Assembly: GCF_000772105.1 (NCBI RefSeq)
Contig: NZ_CP009356.1
Span: forward strand, 186,001 to 250,000
Direction: 5' to 3'
Source: Vibrio tubiashii ATCC 19109
Lineage (GTDB): Bacteria > Pseudomonadota > Gammaproteobacteria > Enterobacterales > Vibrionaceae
DNA length: 64,000 nucleotides
The translations under genes and the position numbers were made by a program. Every line of letters begins with the position of its first letter. The stretch's first letter is position 1. Below the pieces are notes generated by a model. It searched no databases. It saw only the letters and a list, made by a program, of their open reading frames with translations, and was not told the DNA's origin. This document shows, one piece after another, positions 34,301 through 43,087 of the stretch.

Positions 34301-37069
34301 AAACTGGCGCACCGCTTGTTGGGTCGCTCGCCATGAAGGCTGTAGCCATGACCACCACGTGGTTTGCGCCAGCTCAGCCGCGTATTGCTGTAAGAGTTCA
34401 ACGCAGGGCAACGCGTCGATGAGAAACGTCTGCGCCAATGCGTTACCTTGCGTCACTAAATCGTGGTGCTCTTCGACAAAGCTGCGCATAAACTCGGGCA
34501 AGGCTTCGTTGTCGAACAGCGCGTCTCGCTCACCAAGGTGCTGCGCGGGTAAAGACGCCGCGAGGGAAAGAAAGGTTTCCAGCTCTTTCAGCCCGGACCA
34601 ATGCGTGGCCAGCAAGGGCTGGATAGCCTCTGGTAGATGCGGTGACAACTCGCGATAAGACGTCTCGATGTGGCCAAGGCGCTCCATCATCTCTGCCAGT
34701 TGCGTTAATGCCCGCGCAAGATCATCAAAGTGGGTTTGCGTATCCACGCCTAACTGCGCTAAGCCGCGCAGCGCCGCCTCCACCTCATCAATACGCGCCA
34801 AATCGTTAACCAGCCCTGAGGTGAAGGTGCCGCTGAGCTCCCCATACCACTGCGCAGCTTGCTGGTGCTGCGCCACAAACGCGTCCAGCGCATCACTTGT
34901 ACTGACGGTCAGCTTGGCCAGCGCGGGGATATCGGTGTGACGATGAGGCAGCGGGATAGCGCGCCAATGCGTGATCAGCGCATCGAGCTCCGTGAGCGAG
35001 AGGTGAGGTTGAATGGTCAGGTGATGCTGGTGAGTGACGTCGACCAAGCGATCGCGCCAGACCATCAAGGCGTCATTCCACTGCGCCAGCACTTGACAGA
35101 CTTGATCAGGATCGTGACCGGACAAGGCTTTGTTCTCCACCCCAAACCAAGGGTGGGAGGCCCAGTTGCCGGCGTCAGGCAATTGTTGACTGACGCGGCT
35201 TAAGTAATCATAAAACACCTCGAGCTGCTCAAGCTTGTCGTCCAGCGCTCCCACCGAGAACTGGTCTCCAGTGAGCGATTCAGGCGCCACATCACTGAAC
35301 TTGAGGGGCGAGACCGCTTCTTGGTAACGCGTCGCCGCCATGAGGATTTCATGGATCGTCAGGCCGGTCTGTTTCCACTCGCGGTTAATCCACTGCACAT
35401 AACACTGCAGCTTCTCGCGTGCCCTTTCATAACGCTCCACCTCGCGGCCGTATTCGCTGTGCGAGTAGTGAAAATGGGGTGCATTCGACAGTCGCTGTTT
35501 GAACTCATCCAGAACCAGACGTTTTTTTGCCTTGTCGCTATGGAGATCAAGACAGAAGTCCCCCAACCCGGTCTTGTCCATACGACGTTTTACCACTTCC
35601 AGCGCCGCTTGCTTTTCCGCCACAAACAGCACGCTTTTTTTCTGTGACAGCGCCGCAGCGATCAGATTGGTGATGGTTTGGGATTTCCCGGTGCCTGGCG
35701 GGCCTTCGACCACAAGATTTTTGCCGTTTAACGCGTCAATCACCACGCTCATCTGCGAGCTGTCGGCGTCTTCAATCATCGGGAAATCGTCGTGAAGATC
35801 CGCGACGTCATCCAATACATAACTATCATCACGGCCATTGCCTTGCGTTCCCATCCCGTCACTGGCGGTGAGTTCACCATCGTAAAAGAAGCGGCGAATG
35901 ACATCGTGCTCCAGCAGGTTATCGGCGCCATCAGGCCAGTTGCGCGGGTCAAGATCGCGATACATCAATAACTTGCCCAAACTTAAGGTGGCAAGCGTTG
36001 CATAACGGCGCACCGCCCACTGTCGCACCACCACGTCATTGTGCTTGCGAGCCAGCAACGCGCTCACCGCCTCAAAGTACTCTTCCGGTGTCAGTAACCG
36101 ATCTTCATTGTCGGGATCCACCAGATCTGGCAGCGTCAGACCGAACTCTTGCAGCAATTTTTCACGTAAGATCAGGTTCTGAATGATGTCTTCGCCGTTG
36201 TATTGGATGTGATAGGTCACCACCCCTTTGCGGTAGTCTTTTTCAATACTGACCGGCAGCATATACAAAGGGGCCAATCGCGCTTTGCTGCTGTCTGCCT
36301 GATCCACCCATTCCAAAAACCCCAGACACAGAAACAAGATGTTGTTGCCGGTTTCTTCGATCGCCGTTTTGGCCTCGCTCGCCAATTTTTTCACGGCGCG
36401 ATGCAATGGCGCTTCAAACAGCAGCGACTGCAGGTAACCGTCGCTGTGTCTGCCGTCTTGCGCCCGCGCGTCAGGCATTGGCAAGGTGTACTGGTGGTCG
36501 ATCCCGAGCAAGCCCGCCCACTCTTTCGCCTCGGGCGGCTTTTTGTTTTGCAGATACTTGCCTTGCGCGTCATCCCATTGCACATAGCCATGGGCGATCA
36601 ATTCATCTAAGGTGGGCTCGGGCACGGGCGTCAGTTGCATCGATTGTTCCGATAACAGCCGTTTGGCCAGTTCGTCCGGCAGCTCGTCGACCACGCGGAC
36701 AAACGCGCGACTTGTTTGGTCTAAGTTGAGCAAGCGCGAGCGGCTACCCGAGATGTCTAACAGTTTCTGACGCATCGTTTCAAACGCCGATCCCATAAAG
36801 TGCTCAGGATAGGCGATCGGGGCGTCACGATAGGCGCGCTGGCAAGGCATTGAAGTGGGCGTTATCAAGGGCGTTGGCGCTTGGGGTTCGGTGACGGTAC
36901 GGGATGAAATCAGCGCTTGAATGCGGGCTCTCAGCGCGCTGTTTCGCTGGCGTGAGCTGCGCCCGGCAAGTTCTGCGTCAATTTGCGCCAGCATGATCGG
37001 ATCATCATGATGCAATTCAACGAGGGCTTCCAACGCATCGATGAGTAACGTTTTGAGTGTATTCGACAT
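31322..37069 (-). CDS. Giant DUF4011-type SF1 helicase with Vsr-like nuclease domain
   Basis: 1915 aa. The N-terminal region resembles DUF4011 (MRQKLLDISGSRSRLLNLDQ). A superfamily 1 helicase core is split by a ~900-residue helical insertion: Walker A VVEGPPGTGKSQTITNL near 455, Walker B VIMDEASQVKPQDAL near 1396, then VVVGDSKQLPPTAFF and the C-terminal motifs NVQGDERDVIFISFTYGP and NVLFTRAKQRIHVFS. After it comes a PD-(D/E)XK/Vsr-like nuclease (FFIDIAVRD ... MGIECDGATYHSSRSTRDRD near 1743) and a short DUF3320-like tail. This architecture recurs in defence islands as a single-gene system. It is GC-richer than the neighbouring Qat and DRT genes, so it probably arrived separately. Confidence 0.88.
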   Translation of the reverse strand: MSNTLKTLLIDALEALVELHHDDPIMLAQIDAELAGRSSRQRNSALRARIQALISSRTVTEPQAPTPLITPTSMPCQRAYRDAPIAYPEHFMGSAFETMRQKLLDISGSRSRLLNLDQTSRAFVRVVDELPDELAKRLLSEQSMQLTPVPEPTLDELIAHGYVQWDDAQGKYLQNKKPPEAKEWAGLLGIDHQYTLPMPDARAQDGRHSDGYLQSLLFEAPLHRAVKKLASEAKTAIEETGNNILFLCLGFLEWVDQADSSKARLAPLYMLPVSIEKDYRKGVVTYHIQYNGEDIIQNLILREKLLQEFGLTLPDLVDPDNEDRLLTPEEYFEAVSALLARKHNDVVVRQWAVRRYATLATLSLGKLLMYRDLDPRNWPDGADNLLEHDVIRRFFYDGELTASDGMGTQGNGRDDSYVLDDVADLHDDFPMIEDADSSQMSVVIDALNGKNLVVEGPPGTGKSQTITNLIAAALSQKKSVLFVAEKQAALEVVKRRMDKTGLGDFCLDLHSDKAKKRLVLDEFKQRLSNAPHFHYSHSEYGREVERYERAREKLQCYVQWINREWKQTGLTIHEILMAATRYQEAVSPLKFSDVAPESLTGDQFSVGALDDKLEQLEVFYDYLSRVSQQLPDAGNWASHPWFGVENKALSGHDPDQVCQVLAQWNDALMVWRDRLVDVTHQHHLTIQPHLSLTELDALITHWRAIPLPHRHTDIPALAKLTVSTSDALDAFVAQHQQAAQWYGELSGTFTSGLVNDLARIDEVEAALRGLAQLGVDTQTHFDDLARALTQLAEMMERLGHIETSYRELSPHLPEAIQPLLATHWSGLKELETFLSLAASLPAQHLGERDALFDNEALPEFMRSFVEEHHDLVTQGNALAQTFLIDALPCVELLQQYAAELAQTTWWSWLQPSWRATQQAVRQFTRAATFEPHAMATQLSAAADWSARRTGFAEDTRNNQLLKQHFHGLDTDVDLVSTMALWYQRVRTEYGIGFGQRVALAQALFTLPVEVFRGLQSLYDHGLVIELEALRKARQRLASVLTSVECLTQSEIVLGAEPYPLTQLHESFSHQLALCQHYLLDAGLSQSQLRAQIKVCQSLRDLLDDMPDHDVCAPIFSEPLDLSVTKTGSTPAGLEVITDTLSYAAKVKRVCGQGQIAALIQRQSDPQSIHALQALGETLAQEWRQVLDAEAQFIALTGAQRACWLQHSGDGLSAVIERNQRALHSEQWLDGWLKYLFAKQRMETGGYRLLNRYLSQQPHSITFAQDAMKFATYQCLAREIYQTQPELSQMSGHEQTALQQQFAKYDEQLKVWQRRRVAARAADRPVPAGTRGAKASSYSEQALLQREIDKKTRHISIRNLVTRAGRAMLALKPCFMMSPMAVAKYLPPGQLDFDLVIMDEASQVKPQDALSCFARGKQIVVVGDSKQLPPTAFFEKSLSNDVNAHGDESGVIDEAESILEAVSAYFDKRQLRWHYRSRHGSLIEFSNHKFYHGNLVVFPSPYDQCEDYGIKFHLIGEGRFINNVNQGEAHDVVAAIKTHLMQRPHESLGIVAMNSKQRDLIEANLESAIHQDPSLRAAYLANLKSDDPLFIKNLENVQGDERDVIFISFTYGPQEIGATDIPQRFGPINGASGWRRLNVLFTRAKQRIHVFSSMTADQIVLTDSSSLGVQSLKGYLQYAQTGQLIGQDSIQQGQPDSDFEFAVMDALAQHGFECVPQVGVAGFFIDIAVRDPGMPGRYLMGIECDGATYHSSRSTRDRDRVRQGVLEGLGWTIRRIWSTDWFKHPHAELKPIIEELKAKATAAKSREEYVGEMPEPCFAEQAPDERSAPVAETLREALARYRDQVIARKYPKTDPNQRLLRPDMIEHLVLDRPMTREEFSLDIPGYLREHTCSKEAGDYLDDVLEIIVDYESIEAF

Positions 37070-37370
37070 GATAAATAACCTAAACAGAATAGCAAAATAT
37101 TCTGTACTACTTAGTGTATCTATGGCCCGTGTACGCCTGAGCGTCCTTCAGCAAAGCAACGGGGTTAGTTCCAATGCTTTAATTGCCGTGTGTAACACGT
37201 CAATAAAATAAAACGAGGGTGTCCAACAGCGCTCGCTCTGCTGTCGATTTCATGATCCCAATGGGGTAAGTGGCGTTGTTACCACGCAGCGGGAAGGTTC
37301 TGCCTCCCCGTCAGAGTGAGTCGGCAACGCAGCGATGAGAGACGCGGCGCTCGCCACTCAGCGTAAGCAA
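37070..37370. other. Intergenic stretch between helicase and RDD gene
   Basis: No gene is seen. The side next to 37070 should contain the helicase promoter. The last ~60 bases (from about 37310) are part of the segment repeated at 50075-50345. Confidence 0.4.
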
Positions 37371-37862
37371 TCAGGTGTCTGAGTTGGAAGAAAACGCCAC
37401 CTCGGCGGTGCGCTCTTTGTCGCCAATCACCACCGTATTGGCCAGTTTGTCGTGCCAACCTTGTTTGCGTTTATCCCAGGCCACCCAGAGAATACCAAGG
37501 CCCAAAGGGAGCGTCGCAACAATATAGCCCAGGTATCGAATGAGGTACTGCCGCAACGACGGCTTGTCACCGGTGTTGGCATCCACGATTTTGGCACGAA
37601 TGGCCATTTTCCCAGGTGTCGCTTGACGATACACCCAGAAACTCAGCACTGCGATGAGTGGGAACAGCCAACTCAGCACGAAGTCCGTGCCGCCTTGGAT
37701 CACGGCGTCACTGTCAAAATACGCCCAACCGTATACAGCGACGAGTATCGGGTACGTCAGCATACAAAGGATGACCGTATCAATCACGGCGGCACCCACA
37801 CGAGGCCAAAACCCCGCATACTGATAGCGGTCACCCACCTTTAATGTCGATTGTTCATCCAT
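37371..37862 (-). CDS. RDD-family membrane protein
   Basis: 163 aa. Typical RDD layout: an Arg/Asp-bearing start (YAGFWPRVGAAVIDTVILCM), a second helix (FPLIAVLSFWVYRQATPGKM), the conserved PGKMAIRAKIVD, and a third helix (GYIVATLPLGLGILWVAWDK) ending in KRKQGWHDKLANTVVI. RDD proteins are small inner-membrane proteins of uncertain function; some act as Na+/H+ antiporters. A second copy with two internal deletions lies at 50075-50345, in the same orientation. Confidence 0.9.
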   Translation of the reverse strand: MDEQSTLKVGDRYQYAGFWPRVGAAVIDTVILCMLTYPILVAVYGWAYFDSDAVIQGGTDFVLSWLFPLIAVLSFWVYRQATPGKMAIRAKIVDANTGDKPSLRQYLIRYLGYIVATLPLGLGILWVAWDKRKQGWHDKLANTVVIGDKERTAEVAFSSNSDT

Positions 37863-38073
37863 GTCCTTTGCCTATTTGATAAGTCCGATCGCCAGAATAT
37901 GATACTGATTGCAATTTTACACACAAGCGGGGTTTCAGTCACGGCCCCACGCCAATCAGGACAGAATCGTGGCGCGCTGATCATGATTAAATAAACCAAA
38001 GTAGGGATTGACTAAAGTGTATGAAGAACAGTTAAGTTATTATTTTATGGGCATTGTTATCATGCTATTTAAA

Positions 38074-38107
38074 TTACCCATCCTTGAGCATTAGAAAAGA
38101 TGGGTAA
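38074..38107 (-). terminator. Hairpin after the betaine-type binding protein gene
   Basis: A nine-base stem (TTACCCATC / GATGGGTAA) with a 16-base loop sits 20 bases past the stop of the operon's last gene. The T run after it is poor (TAATTTAAAT), so it may be a weak terminator or an mRNA end stabiliser. Confidence 0.45.
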
Positions 38108-38126
38108 ATAAACACATTAGCTTCAA

Positions 38127-39056
38127 TCACCCTAAAGGCTCTAACCACTTAGATAAGTATTCCGTATTTTCTTGCAACCATTTTTTTGCTGCTTCATCTT
38201 CTGTCAAATTAAGTCGATTAACGCTATAGTCTATTTCGGAAATAATATCGTTTGTGAGATGAATATTATCTAAGACGGATATCTCCTGTGTTGAAAAATG
38301 AAGGTAAAGACTATCTTTTCTTGCTAGTAGTACTGCTCGATCCTTACCACCGAGTAGTTTTTTGGGATCTTTTAATTCTCGGATTCTATATTGATGATGT
38401 AAGAACTGTGGATGCCATAAAGGGACTATCACCCAGTCTTTCACTGAAACAGCGTCTTCAAATGCTGAAATGCAATCTGCTTGCGTACCAGTTTTAAACT
38501 CATATCCATGAGGCGTCAGATTGTACTCTTTCATGATATTTTTAGAAAATCGTGTAATACCGGCACCTTCTCCAATCCCTTGAATAATGGGTCGCATTTT
38601 AGCAATGACTTGTGGCTTTGTTAGGTCTTCTATACTTTCTAACTCGTTAATTGGAACATAATCAGGCACTCCCCAGAAGGCATAAGGCTCGTAGTGTAAA
38701 CCTAACTCAAGAGTGGCAATGTTTTCTTCGACGCTTGATTTATAAATACCATGACTATGGGGTAACCAAGCAGAGCTTACAAAGTCGACATATCCATTCT
38801 TTAGACGATTAAAGTTTTCTTCATGTAAGTCATAAGATCTCACTACTTGTTTGCCCAATAGATTCATGACATGTGCGACAACGGCACCGGTTACTCGATG
38901 GAAACTTAAATTAGTCACCCCCAGTTTTACAATTGGGCTGCCTTGTTTTATTGGGTTAATTTTATCATTGGATTGAGCTTTAGATATTGAGGCGCTAGTT
39001 ATTGCAGTGGCCGCCATATACTTTAAGATTTCTCTACGTGTTTTTTGATTGTTCAT
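38127..39056 (-). CDS. Glycine betaine/choline-type ABC substrate-binding protein (OpuAC-like), Tat-exported
   Basis: 309 aa from the ATG at 39056 (GTGAGGAATATT upstream). The N-terminus is a twin-arginine signal (KTRREILKYMAATAITSAS). The mature part follows the OpuAC/ProX pattern: VKLGVTNLSFHRVTGAVVAH, FVSSAWLPHSHGIYK, and VPLWHPQFLHHQYRIRELKD, with aromatic residues that could line a cation-binding box. No permease or ATPase gene is present, so it must work with an unlinked transporter. It is the last gene of the VOC-ALDH-ThDP operon, 100 bases after the ThDP enzyme. The ligand is probably a quaternary amine or related compound. Confidence 0.85.
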   Translation of the reverse strand: MNNQKTRREILKYMAATAITSASISKAQSNDKINPIKQGSPIVKLGVTNLSFHRVTGAVVAHVMNLLGKQVVRSYDLHEENFNRLKNGYVDFVSSAWLPHSHGIYKSSVEENIATLELGLHYEPYAFWGVPDYVPINELESIEDLTKPQVIAKMRPIIQGIGEGAGITRFSKNIMKEYNLTPHGYEFKTGTQADCISAFEDAVSVKDWVIVPLWHPQFLHHQYRIRELKDPKKLLGGKDRAVLLARKDSLYLHFSTQEISVLDNIHLTNDIISEIDYSVNRLNLTEDEAAKKWLQENTEYLSKWLEPLG

Positions 39057-39157
39057 AATATTCCTCACTATTAGTTAATAAGCACCCTAAATAGTAAACT
39101 GACGTTCACTATCAAAAGTAAATAACTCTGAAATTTTTGTTTAACAATTAATTTTGG

Positions 39158-40810
39158 TTAAATATTACATGTTATTTCGCCAAGACGTTTCGTTAACAGC
39201 TTATTCTCTCGATAGTCAATAGGTATAACGATTAGGCTAGGTCCATCATATTTATTCGATTTTTCTAAGGCTCCCGCTAACTTCGCGCTTTCATCAACAA
39301 ATTGATAATGCCAACTAAATGCCTCAGCCAATTTCTTCCAATCGGGGTTATTAAATGACAGGTCAGTATGTCTTCCATGCTCAGCCCATTGTTTCCAAGC
39401 AATCAGTCCGTATTCGCGATCTTCCCAAACCATAATGGTGATATTACTATTTAAACGGCTAGCGGTTTCCATCTCTTGCACATTCATAAGGAAACCTCCA
39501 TCACCCACGATGGCAAGGATATTGCGTTGAGGTTCAACAATACTTGCAGCTATGGCACCTGGTAAAGCAAATCCCATTGAACAAAAACCATTTGGAATTA
39601 GACAGCCATTTGGGATTTCGCAATGATAATGTCTCGCAACCCACATCTTGTGTGCACCAACATCTGAAAGTACTAAGCCATTTTTTCCAAATATTTTTTG
39701 AACCTCATGCAGTACTTTTTGAGGTTTAATTACACCAATATCAACTGCATTGTTATGTTCATTCAGTTCTTTTTTAATCGCTTCTCTTATAACATCTCGC
39801 TTTTCCGGCTCAAAATACACATCGCTGCGTCTAATTTTTTCATCTAGTAGGGTTAATGTATCTGCTAAATCCCCAATTAGTTCTATTTGCGGGTGGTAAT
39901 GCTGATCAATTTCTGCTGGGATAAAATCAATATGAATAATCTCTTTATTACCTTTAGAATTCCATAGACTAGGTTGATATTCGACCATATCTATACCAAT
40001 ACAAATAACCAAATCAGATGATTCAATAGCGCAGGAGCCGATATCGGTTACTCCTAATCCTATTGTATATAGTGATTCTGGTTGATCTGGTATTAATACG
40101 CCTTTTGCCATGAAAGTGTTGAGTACACCAATACCGGTATTTTTAACTAAGGATCTAAATGGCTCTGTAGTACGTTTACGAACGCAGCCATTACCTGCAA
40201 TAATAACTGGGAATTTGGCTTTTTTTATACGCATCACTGCATCGTCAATGATGTGTTCCGCGGGAATTGAACGACGAAACCTACGTGTACTCATAGGAAC
40301 GGATGTTGTTTTACATTTAGCGATGTCTTCGGGAAGTTCAATTAGTACAGCCCCTGGCTTTTCGCTACGAGCAATACGAACCGATTTTCTAACTATTTCA
40401 GGAATTGTATCTGCATTAACAATGCTAGTTGCCCATTTAGTAACTGGTTCGAACATTTTTATCACATCCATAATTTGGTGCGATTCTTTATGAAGTCGAT
40501 GAGTACTTCCTTGTCCGGTTAATACAATCATAGGCGAGCGATCCATATTTGCATCGGCAACCCCAGTGATGAGGTTAGTAGCACCTGGACCTAGAGTCCC
40601 AAGACAAACTGCTGGCGTGCCTTTCAGCCTTCCATATACTTCGGCCATAAAAGCAGCGCCTTGCTCGTGTCGAGTTAATATGAATTTTATTTTATCTGAC
40701 TTTTCTAAGCTCATCATAAAGTCAGCATTTTCTTCCCCTGGAACACCGAAGATATATTCAATACCTTCATTTTCTAAACATTTCACAAGTAGATCTGATG
40801 CTTTCATCAT
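39158..40810 (-). CDS. ThDP-dependent enzyme of the acetolactate synthase (AlsS-like) family
   Basis: 550 aa from the ATG at 40810 (AAGGAG upstream). Domains follow the ALS order: an N-terminal PYR domain with YIFGVPGEENADF and the catalytic Glu in ILTRHEQGAAFMAE, a central domain, and a C-terminal ThDP domain with GDGGFLMNVQEMETA and then MVWEDREYGL. The last motif has WED where AlsS has WND. The protein is closest in pattern to catabolic acetolactate synthases, but the setting (aldehyde dehydrogenase, VOC protein, betaine-type binding protein) suggests a 2-oxoacid decarboxylase or carboligase in a degradation pathway. No regulatory small subunit gene is present. Confidence 0.85.
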   Translation of the reverse strand: MMKASDLLVKCLENEGIEYIFGVPGEENADFMMSLEKSDKIKFILTRHEQGAAFMAEVYGRLKGTPAVCLGTLGPGATNLITGVADANMDRSPMIVLTGQGSTHRLHKESHQIMDVIKMFEPVTKWATSIVNADTIPEIVRKSVRIARSEKPGAVLIELPEDIAKCKTTSVPMSTRRFRRSIPAEHIIDDAVMRIKKAKFPVIIAGNGCVRKRTTEPFRSLVKNTGIGVLNTFMAKGVLIPDQPESLYTIGLGVTDIGSCAIESSDLVICIGIDMVEYQPSLWNSKGNKEIIHIDFIPAEIDQHYHPQIELIGDLADTLTLLDEKIRRSDVYFEPEKRDVIREAIKKELNEHNNAVDIGVIKPQKVLHEVQKIFGKNGLVLSDVGAHKMWVARHYHCEIPNGCLIPNGFCSMGFALPGAIAASIVEPQRNILAIVGDGGFLMNVQEMETASRLNSNITIMVWEDREYGLIAWKQWAEHGRHTDLSFNNPDWKKLAEAFSWHYQFVDESAKLAGALEKSNKYDGPSLIVIPIDYRENKLLTKRLGEITCNI

Positions 40811-40856
40811 AAACCTAGTTCTCCTTAACTTGTAAGTGATAGTCAACTTGTCTAAT

Positions 40857-42338
40857 TCAATTATTGATTTTTAGTTGTTTTTCCATGTCCTTATTACCCT
40901 TAATCCTTTGAACGATCATTTTATTGGTCTGCATTTCATTTATAGTATTACGTATCCCTCCAACCCCTAACCCTGATTGGTTTAGGCCAGAGAAAGGCAT
41001 ATCATCATCACGAAATGCAGAATGGTCATTAATCATCACAGCTGACGAATTTAGTTCTCTAGCGATATAATTTGATTTGTCGATATCTTTACTGAATACA
41101 GCAGATTGAAACGAAAATTGAGAGTGATTAGCTTGCTCTATTGCATCACCAATGTTTGAGTATGAATAAAGTGCGATCACAGGTCCGAATATTTCTTGTT
41201 GTGTCACTTTTGAGCTTTTACTTGGATTAAGGAGTAGAGTGGGAAGCAAACATGAGTCGTTTATCCTTTCACCACCACAAAGTAATGTTGCTCCTTCTTC
41301 TATTGCCTCATGAATCCATGACTCGATACGACTTATTTCAGAACCACGAATAAGAGGACCTACATCTGTTTTTTCGCTAAGCTGATCACCCGTAACTAAT
41401 AATTGGGTCTGTCTAACGAGTTCATCGGAGAATTCTTTTAACCTTGTGTCTGGCAAGAAGACTCTCTGTACTGAAACGCAAACTTGCCCAGCATGATAGA
41501 AGCCGCCTTTCACTATCGATGCAACCGTTTCAACCAGATCAGCGGTTTCCTCGACAATCACAGGGGCAACTCCGCCATGCTCAAGGAGGCAGCGCGTCCC
41601 GGGTGATAACTTACTTCGGAGCATCCAGCCAATTTTTGCACTGCCAACAAAAGTCAACAAATTCACGTGTTCATTAGTAATGAGGCTTTGTGTTAGTGCA
41701 TGTGAACCAGTCATCAAGACTTGGCACCACTCAATCGGTAATCCGGATTTATAGATTAATTTAACTAGATTAAAACATGATAATGGTGTGTCAGCGGCTG
41801 GTTTTATCAGTATAGGGTTGCCGCACACTATTGCCGGAATCACTTGATGAACAATCAAGTTTAGAGGGTGATTAAAAGCGCTTACTGCCACTACGATGCC
41901 GATGGGTTCTTTCAGCGAATATGAAGTCCGTATATGGCTTTCAGTATCATCACTATGTAGATGGACTGGCTCAGTATTATTTTGACTTAAATACCTAACG
42001 CAAAGTTCTACGCCTCTGATTGCTCGTTTTACTTCCGTTTTCGTATCAATTATTGGCTTGCCGCCTTCAGACGCAGCTATATGTACTAACTTATCGATGT
42101 CATTCTTCATCAGATTAACAAGATTGTTTAACACGGCTAGGCGTTGATCTCGGCTTAACCAACGCTTTCGATTCTTGAATACATCACGTGCATTATCAAA
42201 AGCCAGAGAAATATCATTTTGATCGCTTAACTCTACAGACCCAATCGCTTCACCAGAATAAGGGTTTTTTACTATGTGAATGCATTTTTCATTATTTGAT
42301 GGGCTATTAGCAATAAATGAGGTCTTGACATAATTCAT
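40857..42338 (-). CDS. NAD(P)-dependent aldehyde dehydrogenase
   Basis: 493 aa. Full-length ALDH with FNHPLNLIVHQVIPAI and ILIKPAADTPLSCF (cofactor side), LTFVGSAKIGWML, the general base Glu in CLLEHGGVAPVIVEE, the catalytic Cys in FYHAGQVCVSVQRVF, and QEIFGPVIALYSY. It should oxidise an aldehyde to the acid in the cytoplasm. The pattern (VCVSVQR, LEHGG) resembles succinate-semialdehyde, phosphonoacetaldehyde and sulfolactaldehyde dehydrogenase relatives; the substrate is open. It begins two bases after the VOC gene, so the two are tightly coupled. The ThDP enzyme upstream of it in the pathway could supply the aldehyde. Confidence 0.92.
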   Translation of the reverse strand: MNYVKTSFIANSPSNNEKCIHIVKNPYSGEAIGSVELSDQNDISLAFDNARDVFKNRKRWLSRDQRLAVLNNLVNLMKNDIDKLVHIAASEGGKPIIDTKTEVKRAIRGVELCVRYLSQNNTEPVHLHSDDTESHIRTSYSLKEPIGIVVAVSAFNHPLNLIVHQVIPAIVCGNPILIKPAADTPLSCFNLVKLIYKSGLPIEWCQVLMTGSHALTQSLITNEHVNLLTFVGSAKIGWMLRSKLSPGTRCLLEHGGVAPVIVEETADLVETVASIVKGGFYHAGQVCVSVQRVFLPDTRLKEFSDELVRQTQLLVTGDQLSEKTDVGPLIRGSEISRIESWIHEAIEEGATLLCGGERINDSCLLPTLLLNPSKSSKVTQQEIFGPVIALYSYSNIGDAIEQANHSQFSFQSAVFSKDIDKSNYIARELNSSAVMINDHSAFRDDDMPFSGLNQSGLGVGGIRNTINEMQTNKMIVQRIKGNKDMEKQLKINN

Positions 42339-42340
42339 AA

Positions 42341-42787
42341 TTAGACCTCTCCATTAGACTTTTGCCATTCTTTAAACTCAGTATCGTGAAAGATAAGTTC
42401 AATCGTTATCTTATTCGGATCTGTGATAAAAACTTGGTGCTCAAATATATTAGGAACAGTACGTTCGAAATAATTCCAATCAAATGTCTTTATGTTTTCT
42501 AAGAGTGATGCATAACCCTCTATCCGAAATGCGAGATGATCAATTCTTCCTGATCCTTCTTTATCAGCGTCTTTCATGCCTAAATACTCTGCAACCGGAT
42601 CATTTTCATTCATTGCTGCTTCAACTAAGTGAAAGATCGGGTCATTGTTTAGGTAAAGCCAATATCCATCAAATTTGAAGTCTGGCCTAGTGCCAACCCT
42701 GAGGCCTAACAGATTTATATAAAAGTCTCTGGTCTCTTCCAGCTTGTTAGTTCGAATGGTGAAGTGTTCAAATCCTCGTACAATCAT
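42341..42787 (-). CDS. VOC (glyoxalase/dioxygenase superfamily) protein
   Basis: 148 aa. Two beta-alpha-beta-beta-beta units: GFEHFTIRTNKLEETRDFYI and DHLAFRIEGYASLLENIKTF. Metal ligands likely are the His in FEHFTI, the Glu in HLVEAAM, the His in DHLAF and the Glu in ITIELIFHD. It may be a lyase, isomerase or ring-opening dioxygenase. It is first in the left arm of the divergent regulon, 85 bases from a pair of operator palindromes; TAGGGAAAAATT precedes the ATG. Confidence 0.87.
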   Translation of the reverse strand: MIVRGFEHFTIRTNKLEETRDFYINLLGLRVGTRPDFKFDGYWLYLNNDPIFHLVEAAMNENDPVAEYLGMKDADKEGSGRIDHLAFRIEGYASLLENIKTFDWNYFERTVPNIFEHQVFITDPNKITIELIFHDTEFKEWQKSNGEV

Positions 42788-42871
42788 AATTTTTCCCTAT
42801 AGTCTGCTAGGTGATTTTTATTGGTAAGTCACGATCCAAAGCCATTGTTTATTTTTTAATCACAACCATTG

Positions 42872-42887
42872 TTTATCATTTGATAAA
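42872..42887. promoter_or_regulatory. Operator palindrome O1 (TTTATCA-TT-TGATAAA)
   Basis: A perfect 16-base palindrome 85 bases upstream of the VOC start. The same half-sites recur at 42901-42916 and 43969-43984, with a lone half-site (TTTATCA) at about 42930. I infer the operator of the TetR regulator encoded at 45895. Confidence 0.7.
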
Positions 42888-42900
42888 CAATATCAAGTTT

Positions 42901-42916
42901 TTTATCAAATGATAAA
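42901..42916. promoter_or_regulatory. Operator palindrome O2 (TTTATCA-AA-TGATAAA)
   Basis: A second perfect copy, 13 bases beyond O1, so that the centres are 29 bases apart, close to three helical turns. This spacing allows cooperative binding of two dimers on one DNA face. Confidence 0.7.
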
Positions 42917-43087
42917 TAATGTCAAATTGTTTATCAGCGAGTAGGCTTTAGGCGCGTAAATCGAAGGAACTAACAGTAAGCTTGCGATCTGATCGACGAC
43001 ATTCATTCCAGCCTGTAGCCTGATGTCGAAACCACGTTGCAAAACAAAACACTGGAAACAAGATAAGCAATACAAACGCAACGTGTA

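Noticed and set aside
31784..36729. Several long open frames on the + strand opposite the giant helicase
   Set aside because: They are antisense shadows of a GC-rich gene, with no ribosome sites and arginine/serine-rich nonsense composition.
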